Assembly (NCBI GenBank): GCA_017934745.1
Contig: JAGBIY010000003.1
Location: 1-64,000 of the forward strand
Reading direction: 5' to 3'
DNA length: 64,000 nucleotides
Source of the DNA: Treponema sp.
GTDB lineage: Bacteria > Spirochaetota > Spirochaetia > Treponematales > Treponemataceae
In this document: piece after piece, positions 41,321-48,968 of the stretch
Position numbering within the stretch: position 1 is the first letter of the stretch
Layout: every line of letters begins with the position of its first letter
Made by a program: the position numbers and the translations under genes
The notes under the pieces: model-generated
Told to the model about the DNA's origin: nothing
Database searches by the model: none
What the model saw: only the letters and a program-made list of their open reading frames with translations

Positions 41321-41325
41321 ATCGA

Positions 41326-42036
41326 CTATAAAAAAGAAAAAATAGATTTCATTTCATCATTATTCAAAACTTCATTTTTAAGTTCTTCTTTTTTATCTTT
41401 CAAATCTGGAAAAGTATTAGTAATGAACCTAAAAATTGAGGTTCTCAAAGTTTTTTCTTTAGTTGGCTTCTTTCCTGGTAGTGTTTTATAATGTTCAACA
41501 ATTTTCATTACTTCTTCTTGTAAATTAGATTCACTTTTTTCTTCATCTGAGCTTTTCGTATCAAAAAAGTTTTCAATAGCCAGAATTTTATCAGCACAAC
41601 TAGAAAACAATTTTTTTTCACTATATTCCTTTTTTGTAACAAGCCACACATCTTTTCCATACTTGCGAAGTATGTCTGCAATAACCGTAAAATCAGAATC
41701 GGAAGTGATAAAAATATAAAGTTTTATCTCAGGGGTATTTAAATAAAAATTTTCAAATGCAGAAAGAGAAAGAATAAGATCTGCTCTATTTTTCAAATTC
41801 GATTTTGCAACATGAGGTGTATCCTGAATTGTAAAATTCAAATCTTTCAATTGCTCTTCAAATTTATCAATTGCAGCTTTATCGCCACATGCCAATTTTA
41901 TTGCAAAATTTGGCGAACCAATATCTTTGAGATTTTCCGAAATCGAGTCCATTAATTTTTCAACATTGAAAGATTTATCAATATTTTCCAAATCAAAATA
42001 AATGGCGATAGGAATTTTCATTGCTTCATCTAACAT
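41326..42036 (-). CDS. NYN-domain (PIN-like) ribonuclease
   Basis: 236-residue protein with an N-terminal NYN domain, a PIN-like nuclease fold found in RNA-processing and some defence proteins. Acidic sites appear in AIYFDLENI (about residues 13-19), in LILSLSAFENFYL and in FITSDSDFTVIADILRKYGK. The C-terminal ~75 residues are Lys/Glu-rich and predicted helical (TKEKTLRTSIFRFITNTFPD), perhaps a nucleic-acid-binding helical domain. It follows the 459-residue gene by nine bases and is clearly co-transcribed. Base composition is markedly more AT-rich than the surroundings, which suggests acquisition by transfer. AAGG precedes the chosen ATG; an internal ATG at codon 6 is possible. Confidence 0.8.
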   Translation of the reverse strand: MLDEAMKIPIAIYFDLENIDKSFNVEKLMDSISENLKDIGSPNFAIKLACGDKAAIDKFEEQLKDLNFTIQDTPHVAKSNLKNRADLILSLSAFENFYLNTPEIKLYIFITSDSDFTVIADILRKYGKDVWLVTKKEYSEKKLFSSCADKILAIENFFDTKSSDEEKSESNLQEEVMKIVEHYKTLPGKKPTKEKTLRTSIFRFITNTFPDLKDKKEELKNEVLNNDEMKSIFSFL

Positions 42037-42045
42037 ATATATACC

Positions 42046-43425
42046 TTATAAATACAGACTATCATCCGCTGTCCATAAAAAGCCTAAATTTGCTGTTATG
42101 GTAAAATCTCCATAAGCAATCCAGCTCCCCAATTTTGCGAAGCGTTCTAAACACCACGGCTTTTTTCTGCAAATTTCAAAATACTTGCTATAGCTACCAC
42201 TTTGCAACATTCCCTTTTCCACTTGCGAATAAAATTGCCAGTTCATCAAAATTGAATACGCCTTGACAGTATCCGTCGCAGGGCAGTTTTTATCGAGAGT
42301 TTCTAATTTCTGAATCAGTTCGCTATATGAGCAATTTGAATTCAAAATTTCATAGACAGCATTTCGATAGGATTCTGTTTTTTCTTTGTGATTTTCAACC
42401 AAAAAATCTTCAGGCTTTTTTCGAGAAGGAGAACCACTGATTATTTTGTTTAATTCATCCGCATTTTTTTTGCCAACAAAACGCGGCAATTCTGCACACA
42501 AGTTTTCTAAAAAATATGCCACGAACATTCGCGACTGGAAAATTTGATACGCCGCCAGATGCGAACCATCTTTTAGCAATTCCATAAGTTTTTTATCGTT
42601 GTGTTCATTCTTAAAGAGTTTTTCAAAGGTTTCCCAGTTGTGCTTTCCAGGCTCATACTTCAACTTGTCAAAAGTTGTCGGTATCAATCCCTCATTTTCG
42701 CCAAAAACGTATTTGATTATTTCTTCTGCTTTTGAAATGTCATTTATGCTTTTGAAAAATTCATCAATCACCCATTTGAAAAAAGTCTTGTTCTCTTTTT
42801 TACAGAACCGAACATAGTTTATAGATGAGGCGTATTCGGAGCGAAACACTTGCGGAGTCATCCATTTTTTATGCTCATATTCTTCTTTAGTGAGCCACCC
42901 TTTTCTATATTGTCTATCTATTTCATTTATCGCACTTTCTGCATCACTATTGTCAACACTAGAAAAATACTCGTCACATGATTGGTCAGAGTAAAATTTT
43001 CGTGCAATCAAATACGAAAGAGCTCTTTCAAACGACTCATAAAAAAAGTCATCATTTATATCAGCTCCCCACTTAAAAATGTCAAAAAACTCGTTAAAAT
43101 TATGGTAATACTTTTCTGTTACATATTTTGGACAGAAAGAGGTATCATCGATAATTTTTTTGTCATAATTACCACCAAAATTTTTATTGTAGTTTTTATA
43201 CCAAGACAGTGTAAAAACATTCAAACAATTTATTAGTGAATATGAGATTTCCCAATATGCTCTATAATCGCCAGAATTCATTGCCGATTTTTTTTGTTTA
43301 AAATTATTCGGAGACATTTTTTTGCCAATGACATAATACTTGCAAATTACTTTTGAAAAACCATCTCCCATGCTTTTTATGAACAAAGAAAGAAGTGCCG
43401 TTTTGTAGTTAAAAGTCTTTACCAT
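42046..43425 (-). CDS. Unrecognised 459-residue protein of the AT-rich island
   Basis: Large, mainly helical cytoplasmic protein with many Lys, Asn, Tyr and Phe residues. I recognise no family. I chose the ATG at 43425 because GGAG lies six bases before it; the frame continues upstream to 43599 but through an inverted repeat and into the next gene. Visible features are a YWEISYSLINCLNVFTLSWY segment, a charged middle (KEEYEHKKWMTPQVFRSEYA) and a C-terminal region with LNSNCSYSELIQKLETLDKN. There is no signal peptide, P-loop or known catalytic motif. Operon partner of the NYN nuclease. Could be an RNA-binding or sensing partner, which is speculative. Confidence 0.7.
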   Translation of the reverse strand: MVKTFNYKTALLSLFIKSMGDGFSKVICKYYVIGKKMSPNNFKQKKSAMNSGDYRAYWEISYSLINCLNVFTLSWYKNYNKNFGGNYDKKIIDDTSFCPKYVTEKYYHNFNEFFDIFKWGADINDDFFYESFERALSYLIARKFYSDQSCDEYFSSVDNSDAESAINEIDRQYRKGWLTKEEYEHKKWMTPQVFRSEYASSINYVRFCKKENKTFFKWVIDEFFKSINDISKAEEIIKYVFGENEGLIPTTFDKLKYEPGKHNWETFEKLFKNEHNDKKLMELLKDGSHLAAYQIFQSRMFVAYFLENLCAELPRFVGKKNADELNKIISGSPSRKKPEDFLVENHKEKTESYRNAVYEILNSNCSYSELIQKLETLDKNCPATDTVKAYSILMNWQFYSQVEKGMLQSGSYSKYFEICRKKPWCLERFAKLGSWIAYGDFTITANLGFLWTADDSLYL

Positions 43426-43488
43426 TTTTTTCTCCAAACTCATTTCAATTTCAGTATGAAGCCAAAATGAAAAAACTGACAGACCGAG

Positions 43489-43534
43489 TTCGGTTAAAAA
43501 TACAATGAAAGGCAATTGCATTTTTTTAACCGAA
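43489..43534. repeat. Perfect 12-bp inverted repeat upstream of the island operon
   Basis: TTCGGTTAAAAA and TTTTTAACCGAA are separated by 22 bases. It lies 64 bp before the start of the 459-residue gene. The perfect palindrome GAACATGTTC follows at 43541-43550. It could be an operator, a terminator of the gene to the right, or an island boundary. Confidence 0.6.
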
Positions 43535-43558
43535 AAGGGTGAACATGTTCTAAGAACC

Positions 43559-44728
43559 TCACTTCGCATCCGACGACGCATCCGCAGCCTGTCCTCCAAG
43601 TCTCTTCCCGTCCGCCATAGCCTTTTTCAAGACAGCTTCCTTTTGCTTCACTTTCACCGTACCATTTTCATTGTCTTCCCTACCATCTTTCTTCACCGCC
43701 GGAAAGTTCACCTTGCTTCCGTTGCGCTTGAAGATTTCGGTATGGCTTGAATACGTTCCGAGTTCGCTAGTTTCCACGGAAGCGAAGAAACGCCTGAGGG
43801 AATCCTGCTCGAAGAGGGAATCGAGGCTACCGTAGGAATTGTAGCCAGAGTATCTATCCCTGTTGCGGGACGCGTCGGTGTTGTTGACGTACATGGAAAG
43901 GGCGTTTTTCACGTCGGGAGGTGTCGAGTCGTAGAGGTTTTTCAGAGACTTCGACAGCACGGAGAGCGCGGACTCTCCTTTCGGAAGCCGGGCGATGAAA
44001 TGGAAGACGAATGCCTGGCGTTTGTCGGCGGCTTTGGCGGAAACAATCCGCTCGATGCTGTCCTCGATTTCGGTGAATTTTTTGAAGGAAGATTCGTCCT
44101 GAAGATTGTACGATTTGGCTTTCTGGTAGTCCGAATTCGTGTCGAAGCCCTTCGACTGGGCATCGTAGAACGAAGACGCGTATGCAAAGCCTTTCTTCTC
44201 GGCTTTTTTCCAGTCGTCCTTCGTCTTGTAGCCGAGCCTGTTGTATTTCAGGTATTCGTCATAGTCGCTGAATTTGGAAAAGCCCTTCTCCTTCGCGGAA
44301 TAGTATTGCCCAGACGATGGAAAACCGTTCTTCTTCGCGTCAGTGCAGTCCGCAACCGACAAAAAACTGTTGCTCTTGAAAAAGTAGTAGAGTTCAGAAG
44401 ACTCTATGCAGTGGAATTCAGCGTCCGAAAAGTCCGAGCCGTTCTTGAAGCCAGCCGACTCGCCTTTCTTGTAGTCGTCAATCGTCCAATATCCGTTCAG
44501 GGGAAAAGAGAAATATGTTCCGTTAGCGTTGATGAGCAAATCGCCCGACGAACTTTGGAAGAACGCAACAGAAACGTTGTTCTTGCCGATGAGGAATTCC
44601 AAGTCCTCAAGTTTCTTCAATTTGACTACAGCCGCATTGGACAAGGATTCGATTTCGATGTACCGCATCTCCGCAATCGCCCCGAACGAGGCAACCGCGA
44701 AGAAAAGCGCAGTGAAAAGCCGCTTCAT
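43559..44728 (-). CDS. Secreted protein with ~22-residue aromatic repeats
   Basis: 389-residue protein with a signal peptide (MKRLFTALFFAVASFGAIA). Residues about 80-225 contain roughly six degenerate repeats of the form DY.DA..KGF...SDF, for example DYKKGESAGFKNGSDFSDAE, SQYY-type SSGQYYSAKEKGFSKFSDYD, YASSFYDAQSKGFDTNSDYQ. The C-terminal 150 residues are a separate helical/Ser-rich region ending in a Lys-rich tail. Unrecognised. The repeats look like a solenoid of short helices, perhaps an adhesion or scaffold role. It is on the same strand as, and 20 bp behind, the barrel protein gene to its right. Confidence 0.75.
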   Translation of the reverse strand: MKRLFTALFFAVASFGAIAEMRYIEIESLSNAAVVKLKKLEDLEFLIGKNNVSVAFFQSSSGDLLINANGTYFSFPLNGYWTIDDYKKGESAGFKNGSDFSDAEFHCIESSELYYFFKSNSFLSVADCTDAKKNGFPSSGQYYSAKEKGFSKFSDYDEYLKYNRLGYKTKDDWKKAEKKGFAYASSFYDAQSKGFDTNSDYQKAKSYNLQDESSFKKFTEIEDSIERIVSAKAADKRQAFVFHFIARLPKGESALSVLSKSLKNLYDSTPPDVKNALSMYVNNTDASRNRDRYSGYNSYGSLDSLFEQDSLRRFFASVETSELGTYSSHTEIFKRNGSKVNFPAVKKDGREDNENGTVKVKQKEAVLKKAMADGKRLGGQAADASSDAK

Positions 44729-44748
44729 CTATGCTCCCTGGAAAATCT

Positions 44749-45402
44749 CTACAGATTCCATGAAATTCCAACTCTTGGTGTCACATACAGTGTCCATGAA
44801 TTTGTTCCGCCTCCGCCAAGCATGGCCGATTGATAATTTTCGACAGATTTTCCTCCAAGCTCATACGTTGTTGTCTTTGAAAAAAAGCGGGACGAGAAAT
44901 CGCATTCCGCGAATATGTTCAAGCGTTCAGAGGCGAGCCACCTGTTGCCCACGAAAAGACCAAATTCTCCGGCAGTATAGTTCAACTTGTTGTCCACGCC
45001 GTCAACCGTGACTTTTGTCGTCTCCCTCGATGTCTGGTGGAAATTCAAAGCGAGCAGCAGCCCGATGTAGCTGGTCGACTTCTCAGTTTTTCGGAACATG
45101 AAGTAAGGCTTGACTCCCAATGTTTCCGCAAAGCTTTTCTGAGTGTAGTTGTACGTCACAGCATTGTTGTTGAGATTGCTGGACTGGCTTTTTGAAAACG
45201 AAAAGCCGAAAAACGGCTTTACGCCAAAGTTTTCGCCATGAACATCAAAATCCAAGGCGACTGCATGGGCGTTATAAGGATTTCCCTCGTTCCAGTGAAT
45301 TTTTTCACCAAAATCGACTCCCAACGATTTCCCCAACGCGAAAACACCACTGCCCATGACAAGCAGAAGCGACACGAGAATGATTTTTGAAAAATTGCGC
45401 AT
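44749..45402 (-). CDS. Outer-membrane beta-barrel protein
   Basis: 217-residue protein with signal peptide (MRNFSKIILVSLLLVMGSGV). Alternating-pattern strands follow (FGVKPFFGFSFSKSQSS, LGVKPYFMFRKTEKSTSYIG, FAECDFSSRFFSKTTTYE), ending in the C-terminal strand WTLYVTPRVGISWNL. Size suits an 8-strand barrel of the OmpA-like or porin_OmpL type. No enzymatic motif. It is first of a probable two-gene operon with the repeat protein at 43559. Confidence 0.75.
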   Translation of the reverse strand: MRNFSKIILVSLLLVMGSGVFALGKSLGVDFGEKIHWNEGNPYNAHAVALDFDVHGENFGVKPFFGFSFSKSQSSNLNNNAVTYNYTQKSFAETLGVKPYFMFRKTEKSTSYIGLLLALNFHQTSRETTKVTVDGVDNKLNYTAGEFGLFVGNRWLASERLNIFAECDFSSRFFSKTTTYELGGKSVENYQSAMLGGGGTNSWTLYVTPRVGISWNL

Positions 45403-45504
45403 AAAATACCCCTTAAAAATACATAAATATACTTTTCAAGTAATGAATTTAAGCGAATTTTTTGAATTGTCAAGCGGAAGTTTCTGAGAACCGCTTTCAA
45501 TCCA

Positions 45505-45533
45505 TTGACAGCGCGGCAGATTTCCCCTATAGA
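45505..45533 (+). promoter_or_regulatory. Consensus promoter abutting the 127-residue gene
   Basis: TTGACA (45505-45510), a 17-bp spacer and TATAGA (45528-45533). The ATG at 45542 is eight bases beyond the -10, so the transcript would begin at or next to the start codon. Confidence 0.7.
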
Positions 45534-45541
45534 AATTCAAC

Positions 45542-45925
45542 ATGGTTCTTTTCAATTCAGACACAGCCCCAAAAAAATGGTATTGCCAGGGCTTCAACGG
45601 TTGCATCCTTTTCTCGCTCATAAACGGCGGGTATATTTCTGAGTACATGACGAAACTGCATCTCGCCAAAGTGTTCAAGCCGAATTCGCCCTTGTCGAAG
45701 ATGACGCTGGAGGAAAAGACCCTCTACGAGCTCAATGCGGTGACGTTGTGGGCGTTGGTGTCAGGCTGCTATCCATTCGGGCACAAAGAGTCGTTCTACA
45801 CAATCTACACGGCCTTCATGCGGCTCATAAAGAACAAAGACAAAATCGACGAAGAGAATTACGACTGGCTACCCGAAGACGAAAAATCCGCGGACGGAAA
45901 AAAGCCCGGTCTGCGGATTTATTGA
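45542..45925 (+). CDS. Hypothetical 127-residue protein
   Basis: Cytoplasmic protein of unknown family. MVLFNSDTAPKKWYCQGFNG is followed by a mixed hydrophobic stretch (CILFSLINGGYISEYMTKLH, LWALVSGCYPFGHKESFY) and a charged tail. The frame is preceded by a textbook promoter and lacks a Shine-Dalgarno, so it is most likely expressed from a leaderless message. Alone between a barrel gene and a CAP-domain gene. Repeat copy E follows 25 bp after its stop. Confidence 0.7.
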   Translation: MVLFNSDTAPKKWYCQGFNGCILFSLINGGYISEYMTKLHLAKVFKPNSPLSKMTLEEKTLYELNAVTLWALVSGCYPFGHKESFYTIYTAFMRLIKNKDKIDEENYDWLPEDEKSADGKKPGLRIY

Positions 45926-45950
45926 GATTTATTGAAAAAAGCTAATTGGA

Positions 45951-46041
45951 CAGAATGTCGAGTTTATGCATATCGTAGTTGCAGAACCCCGCTTCCGCTC
46001 GTTTCTGCCATCGCACTGTGAAAACTCGACTTTCGACCTAA
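45951..46041. repeat. Interspersed structured repeat, copy E (internally deleted)
   Basis: It keeps both terminal inverted repeats (GAATGTCGAGTTTATGCATA at the left, AAAACTCGACTTTCGACCTA at the right) but has lost about 80 bp of the centre, including the cap. It lies between converging genes. Confidence 0.85.
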
Positions 46042-46050
46042 TTGAAAATT

Positions 46051-46740
46051 CTACTTGTCAACCCAGTTGGATGCAAAATCGAACACCCACATGGTGGTGT
46101 ATCTCGTATGCTGGTCAGAATAACCGACACCGACAGAATCGAAGCTGGATGAAAGGATGTTTTTTCTGTGTCCACGGTTTTCGATTCCATCATCGATGAG
46201 CAAATCTACAACGACATCCCTCACAGTCCTCTGCCCTGCCGCTATGTTCTCCCCCGCAGCCGAATACGTTCCGTATTTTCCGAATGCGTCGAACGTCTCC
46301 GTCCCGTCAACCCGCGTATGGGAGAATGCCCCTGCCACAGCGGAGGAATCAGCGTGTTCTTTAGCGCATTCGTACAGACCTTGGGCAAAATTCAGCGTGC
46401 CAAGTGAATCAAGTTTTGACATCTCAGAAAGACATTCAATGAGGGCGGCATTTCCTTCAGTCCCTTTGTAGGTGTCCTTCATCGGAAGAATGTAAAGAGC
46501 GGCATACGCCTTTGGATTGTTCCGAGCCTTGTTCAGTTCGAGAATAGCATCTTTTTCAAAATCGAGGATTCCAGAAACGGAGCGAGCGGTGTCCAATTCA
46601 TCAGTGTTCCAGACTGACTCGCTGTACGTCGTCTCTGTCAACGCAGAATAATCCGTTTCCTCAGTTCCATCATCATCCGAGCAGGAGAAAAACGACAGCG
46701 CAAGCAACAATGCGCACGGCAGCATAAAAATCTTTTTCAT
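46051..46740 (-). CDS. CAP-domain (SCP/PR-1) lipoprotein, paralogue
   Basis: 229-residue paralogue of the protein at 40421. The ATG at 46740 follows GGAGGTGT and gives a lipoprotein signal ending ALSFFSC, then an acidic SDDDGTEETDY linker. CAP motifs are FEKDAILELNKARNNPKAYA, FSHTRVDGTETFDAFGKYG, AGENIAAGQ and GHRKNILSSSFDSVGVGY. Both genes share the DTARSV/DTARNV segment just before the domain, pointing to duplication. Probable surface protein. Confidence 0.9.
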   Translation of the reverse strand: MKKIFMLPCALLLALSFFSCSDDDGTEETDYSALTETTYSESVWNTDELDTARSVSGILDFEKDAILELNKARNNPKAYAALYILPMKDTYKGTEGNAALIECLSEMSKLDSLGTLNFAQGLYECAKEHADSSAVAGAFSHTRVDGTETFDAFGKYGTYSAAGENIAAGQRTVRDVVVDLLIDDGIENRGHRKNILSSSFDSVGVGYSDQHTRYTTMWVFDFASNWVDK

Positions 46741-46828
46741 TGTACACCTCCATAAAAAACTCCGTCTTGGAGCCACATAAATCCTAAAGCAGGCGCGTTA
46801 AAAAACATAGCAAAGAAAGGGAGAACGC

Positions 46829-47884
46829 TCATTTCCAAAAATCGTCTTTTATGCGTTCATAGTGCCGTTCCTTCAAAACAGATGGGAAAGAATTGACAGA
46901 TGGAAATTCCTCGGCTATCTCATATTTCAAAACATCAAGAAGCCTATTCCCAATTTCAGAAGCATAGACACCCCTCAACGCTTTCTCATACCAATTAATC
47001 AAATCAGATTCCGTAACAATGCTTTGGATTCGGCTTCGCCAGCCTATTTGAGACAGCAAGGAAAAAATCGTATTTTTCTCGGCATCTTTGCAAACAATAA
47101 CAATCCTGTCACTGGAAATCCCGGAGACAATATTCTCAGCAAGTTCAACATCCAAACTCAAGTGTTTTATCTGAATGGCAGGTCCCCAGTTTGAATACAT
47201 ATCAAGCCCCCTGTCTGCAGCATTCGTTACACCGACTCTATACATTTTTGCGTCCTGCACAAAAGCTGTGTTTCTGCTGTCTATGCACATCACCTTGCTT
47301 GCAAAATCGTCAAACTCCTCCAATATTCCCATTTTTTCCGCATCGATTGAGAGAGTCACTTTGAAATGCACAGCTTCCACTATTGTAGAAAAAAGCGAAT
47401 AGACTATTATTTCGTAAATTTTATCAAGACTTCGCCGCAACCCCGGCTCGTTCCAAAACAAATCGATGAATTTCTTAACGAAGAAATCTGCAGAAGTTGA
47501 TTTCGTGCAATAGTCCAATGCCATAGAGAGCTGGGAATGCTTCGCAAAAAACAAGTTGTAAATATACGCCTCAACAGCTCCACCTGTTCTGACATTCTCC
47601 TTTCCAAGTGCGTTGAGCAATATTGGAGGAATTGCGTTTTCATCAAAAAGGTTGTCCTGAAATTTCGCACTGCTTGTGCAGACACGTCCCAAAAGCGGCA
47701 ACGAAATCTCGTCTCTCCATCTCTTGCTCTTTGTGCGGTACTGCTCCAAATCCAGCAAATCAATGGAATTATCCATTCTTGCCCTATACAGAATTTCCGC
47801 TATCTGAATCGGCTTGTACAAATGGATGCGAGATTTTTCGATAACTTTGTCAAGAGCCTTTTTCGCTTCTTCTTTTGTAGCCAT
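46829..47884 (-). CDS. Type II restriction endonuclease, HaeII-like
   Basis: 351-residue protein matching my recollection of the HaeII family (RE_HaeII), whose members cut RGCGCY. The family-like N terminus is ALDKVIEKSRIHLYKPIQIA with EILYRARMDNSIDLLDLEQY, followed by KRWRDEISLPLLGRV and TSSAKFQDNLFDENAIPP. The C-terminal half has VGVTNAADRGLDMYSNWGPA followed by IQIKHLSL. The D ... QIKH core is the likely PD-(D/E)XK active site. It follows the cytosine methyltransferase by nine bases on the same strand, a normal type II R-M arrangement. Specificity RGCGCY is by family analogy only. Confidence 0.82.
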   Translation of the reverse strand: MATKEEAKKALDKVIEKSRIHLYKPIQIAEILYRARMDNSIDLLDLEQYRTKSKRWRDEISLPLLGRVCTSSAKFQDNLFDENAIPPILLNALGKENVRTGGAVEAYIYNLFFAKHSQLSMALDYCTKSTSADFFVKKFIDLFWNEPGLRRSLDKIYEIIVYSLFSTIVEAVHFKVTLSIDAEKMGILEEFDDFASKVMCIDSRNTAFVQDAKMYRVGVTNAADRGLDMYSNWGPAIQIKHLSLDVELAENIVSGISSDRIVIVCKDAEKNTIFSLLSQIGWRSRIQSIVTESDLINWYEKALRGVYASEIGNRLLDVLKYEIAEEFPSVNSFPSVLKERHYERIKDDFWK

Positions 47885-47893
47885 ATATTTTTC

Positions 47894-48877
47894 TCATGCG
47901 AACAACAACGGTTGCCCATCGATATCTACAGGTGATTCTTCACCGAACATCTCAAAACGCTTCAACGCCATTATCATTTGTCTTGCTATTGCGGCGATAA
48001 CAGGAACGGAAACAGAATTTCCACACTGCTTTTTTACTTTCCCATACGGAAGAACAATTTTATAGCTATCAGGAAAACCTTGAAGCCTGAGCATTTCCCT
48101 TTCTGTCGGGCGACGTTCGTCATTTATCAATATGTAGTTCGCAGATGCGCCTGCCCGTAGACAAGAAGAGTACGGATGGGGGGTTATGGAGCCTGCCATA
48201 TTCTCATGAGATATGTATGGTTTAGGATAATTCTTGTCTTTTATCCTCTGCAATCTCGATTCCCTTATTTTTGGCCTAACATAATATTTCTCTGCGACAT
48301 TCGGCTCAAGAATATCAGAAAGAGACTTTCTCTCAGCAACTGGAATTGCTTCAGGAAAGCGAAATGAAACATTGTCCATAAAACCCACAATGTATATTCT
48401 TTCGCGTTTTTGAGGAACTCCATAGTCGAGGGAATTGAGCACGGATTCATAGACGTTGTACCCCAAACATTGCAGATGCGTCCGTATGACTTTATAGGTG
48501 TTTCCGTTGTCATGCGATTTTAGGTTTTTTACGTTTTCCAAAAGAAAAGCCCTAGGCTTTTTCTCCTTCAGTATCCGCTCGATTTCAAAGAAAAGAGTTC
48601 CACACGTTTCGTTGGAAAAACCCTCTTTTTTTCCAATTATCGAAAAAGCCTGACACGGAAAGCCGCCTAGCAGAATATCAAAATCAGGAATGTCACTTGC
48701 CGCTATTTTTGTGATGTCACCGGAGGGATGCTCATGAAAATTAGCCTCATATGTCTTGCAGGCATCCTCGTCGAACTCAGAAGAAAAAACACATCTTCCT
48801 CCGACAGACTCAAAGCCAAGGCGAATTCCTCCAATTCCAGCAAACAAGTCTATGAATTTAAAATCGTTCCAATCCAT
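47894..48877 (-). CDS. DNA (cytosine-5) methyltransferase
   Basis: 327-residue C5-cytosine methyltransferase that protects host DNA from the adjacent endonuclease. Ordered motifs: I FIDLFAGIGGIRLGFES, IV GGFPCQAFS with the catalytic Cys, VI LLENVKNL, VIII QKRERIYIVGF, IX REMLRLQGFPDSY and X CGNSVSVPVIAAIARQM. The target-recognition region lies at about 200-265. Length is typical. First gene of the R-M operon. Confidence 0.95.
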   Translation of the reverse strand: MDWNDFKFIDLFAGIGGIRLGFESVGGRCVFSSEFDEDACKTYEANFHEHPSGDITKIAASDIPDFDILLGGFPCQAFSIIGKKEGFSNETCGTLFFEIERILKEKKPRAFLLENVKNLKSHDNGNTYKVIRTHLQCLGYNVYESVLNSLDYGVPQKRERIYIVGFMDNVSFRFPEAIPVAERKSLSDILEPNVAEKYYVRPKIRESRLQRIKDKNYPKPYISHENMAGSITPHPYSSCLRAGASANYILINDERRPTEREMLRLQGFPDSYKIVLPYGKVKKQCGNSVSVPVIAAIARQMIMALKRFEMFGEESPVDIDGQPLLFA

Positions 48878-48900
48878 AATTGAATATCATACAAAGAAAC

Positions 48901-48943
48901 AAAAAAAAATCCACGGAAATGGAAAAACCCAAACCCGTGGATT
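48901..48943 (-). terminator. Rho-independent terminator of gltX
   Basis: ATCCACGG and CCGTGGAT arms are followed on the minus strand by nine T residues, about 25 bp after the gltX stop. Confidence 0.8.
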
Positions 48944-48968
48944 CACAAAAATCACAAAACCGTCAGGA

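Noticed and set aside
43541..43550. GAACATGTTC as a LexA/DinR box
   Set aside because: The half-sites are two bases apart, whereas GAAC-N4-GTTC is expected.
43426..43599. Extension of the 459-residue island protein
   Set aside because: It reads through the inverted repeat and overlaps the gene at 43559; GGAG supports the start at 43425.
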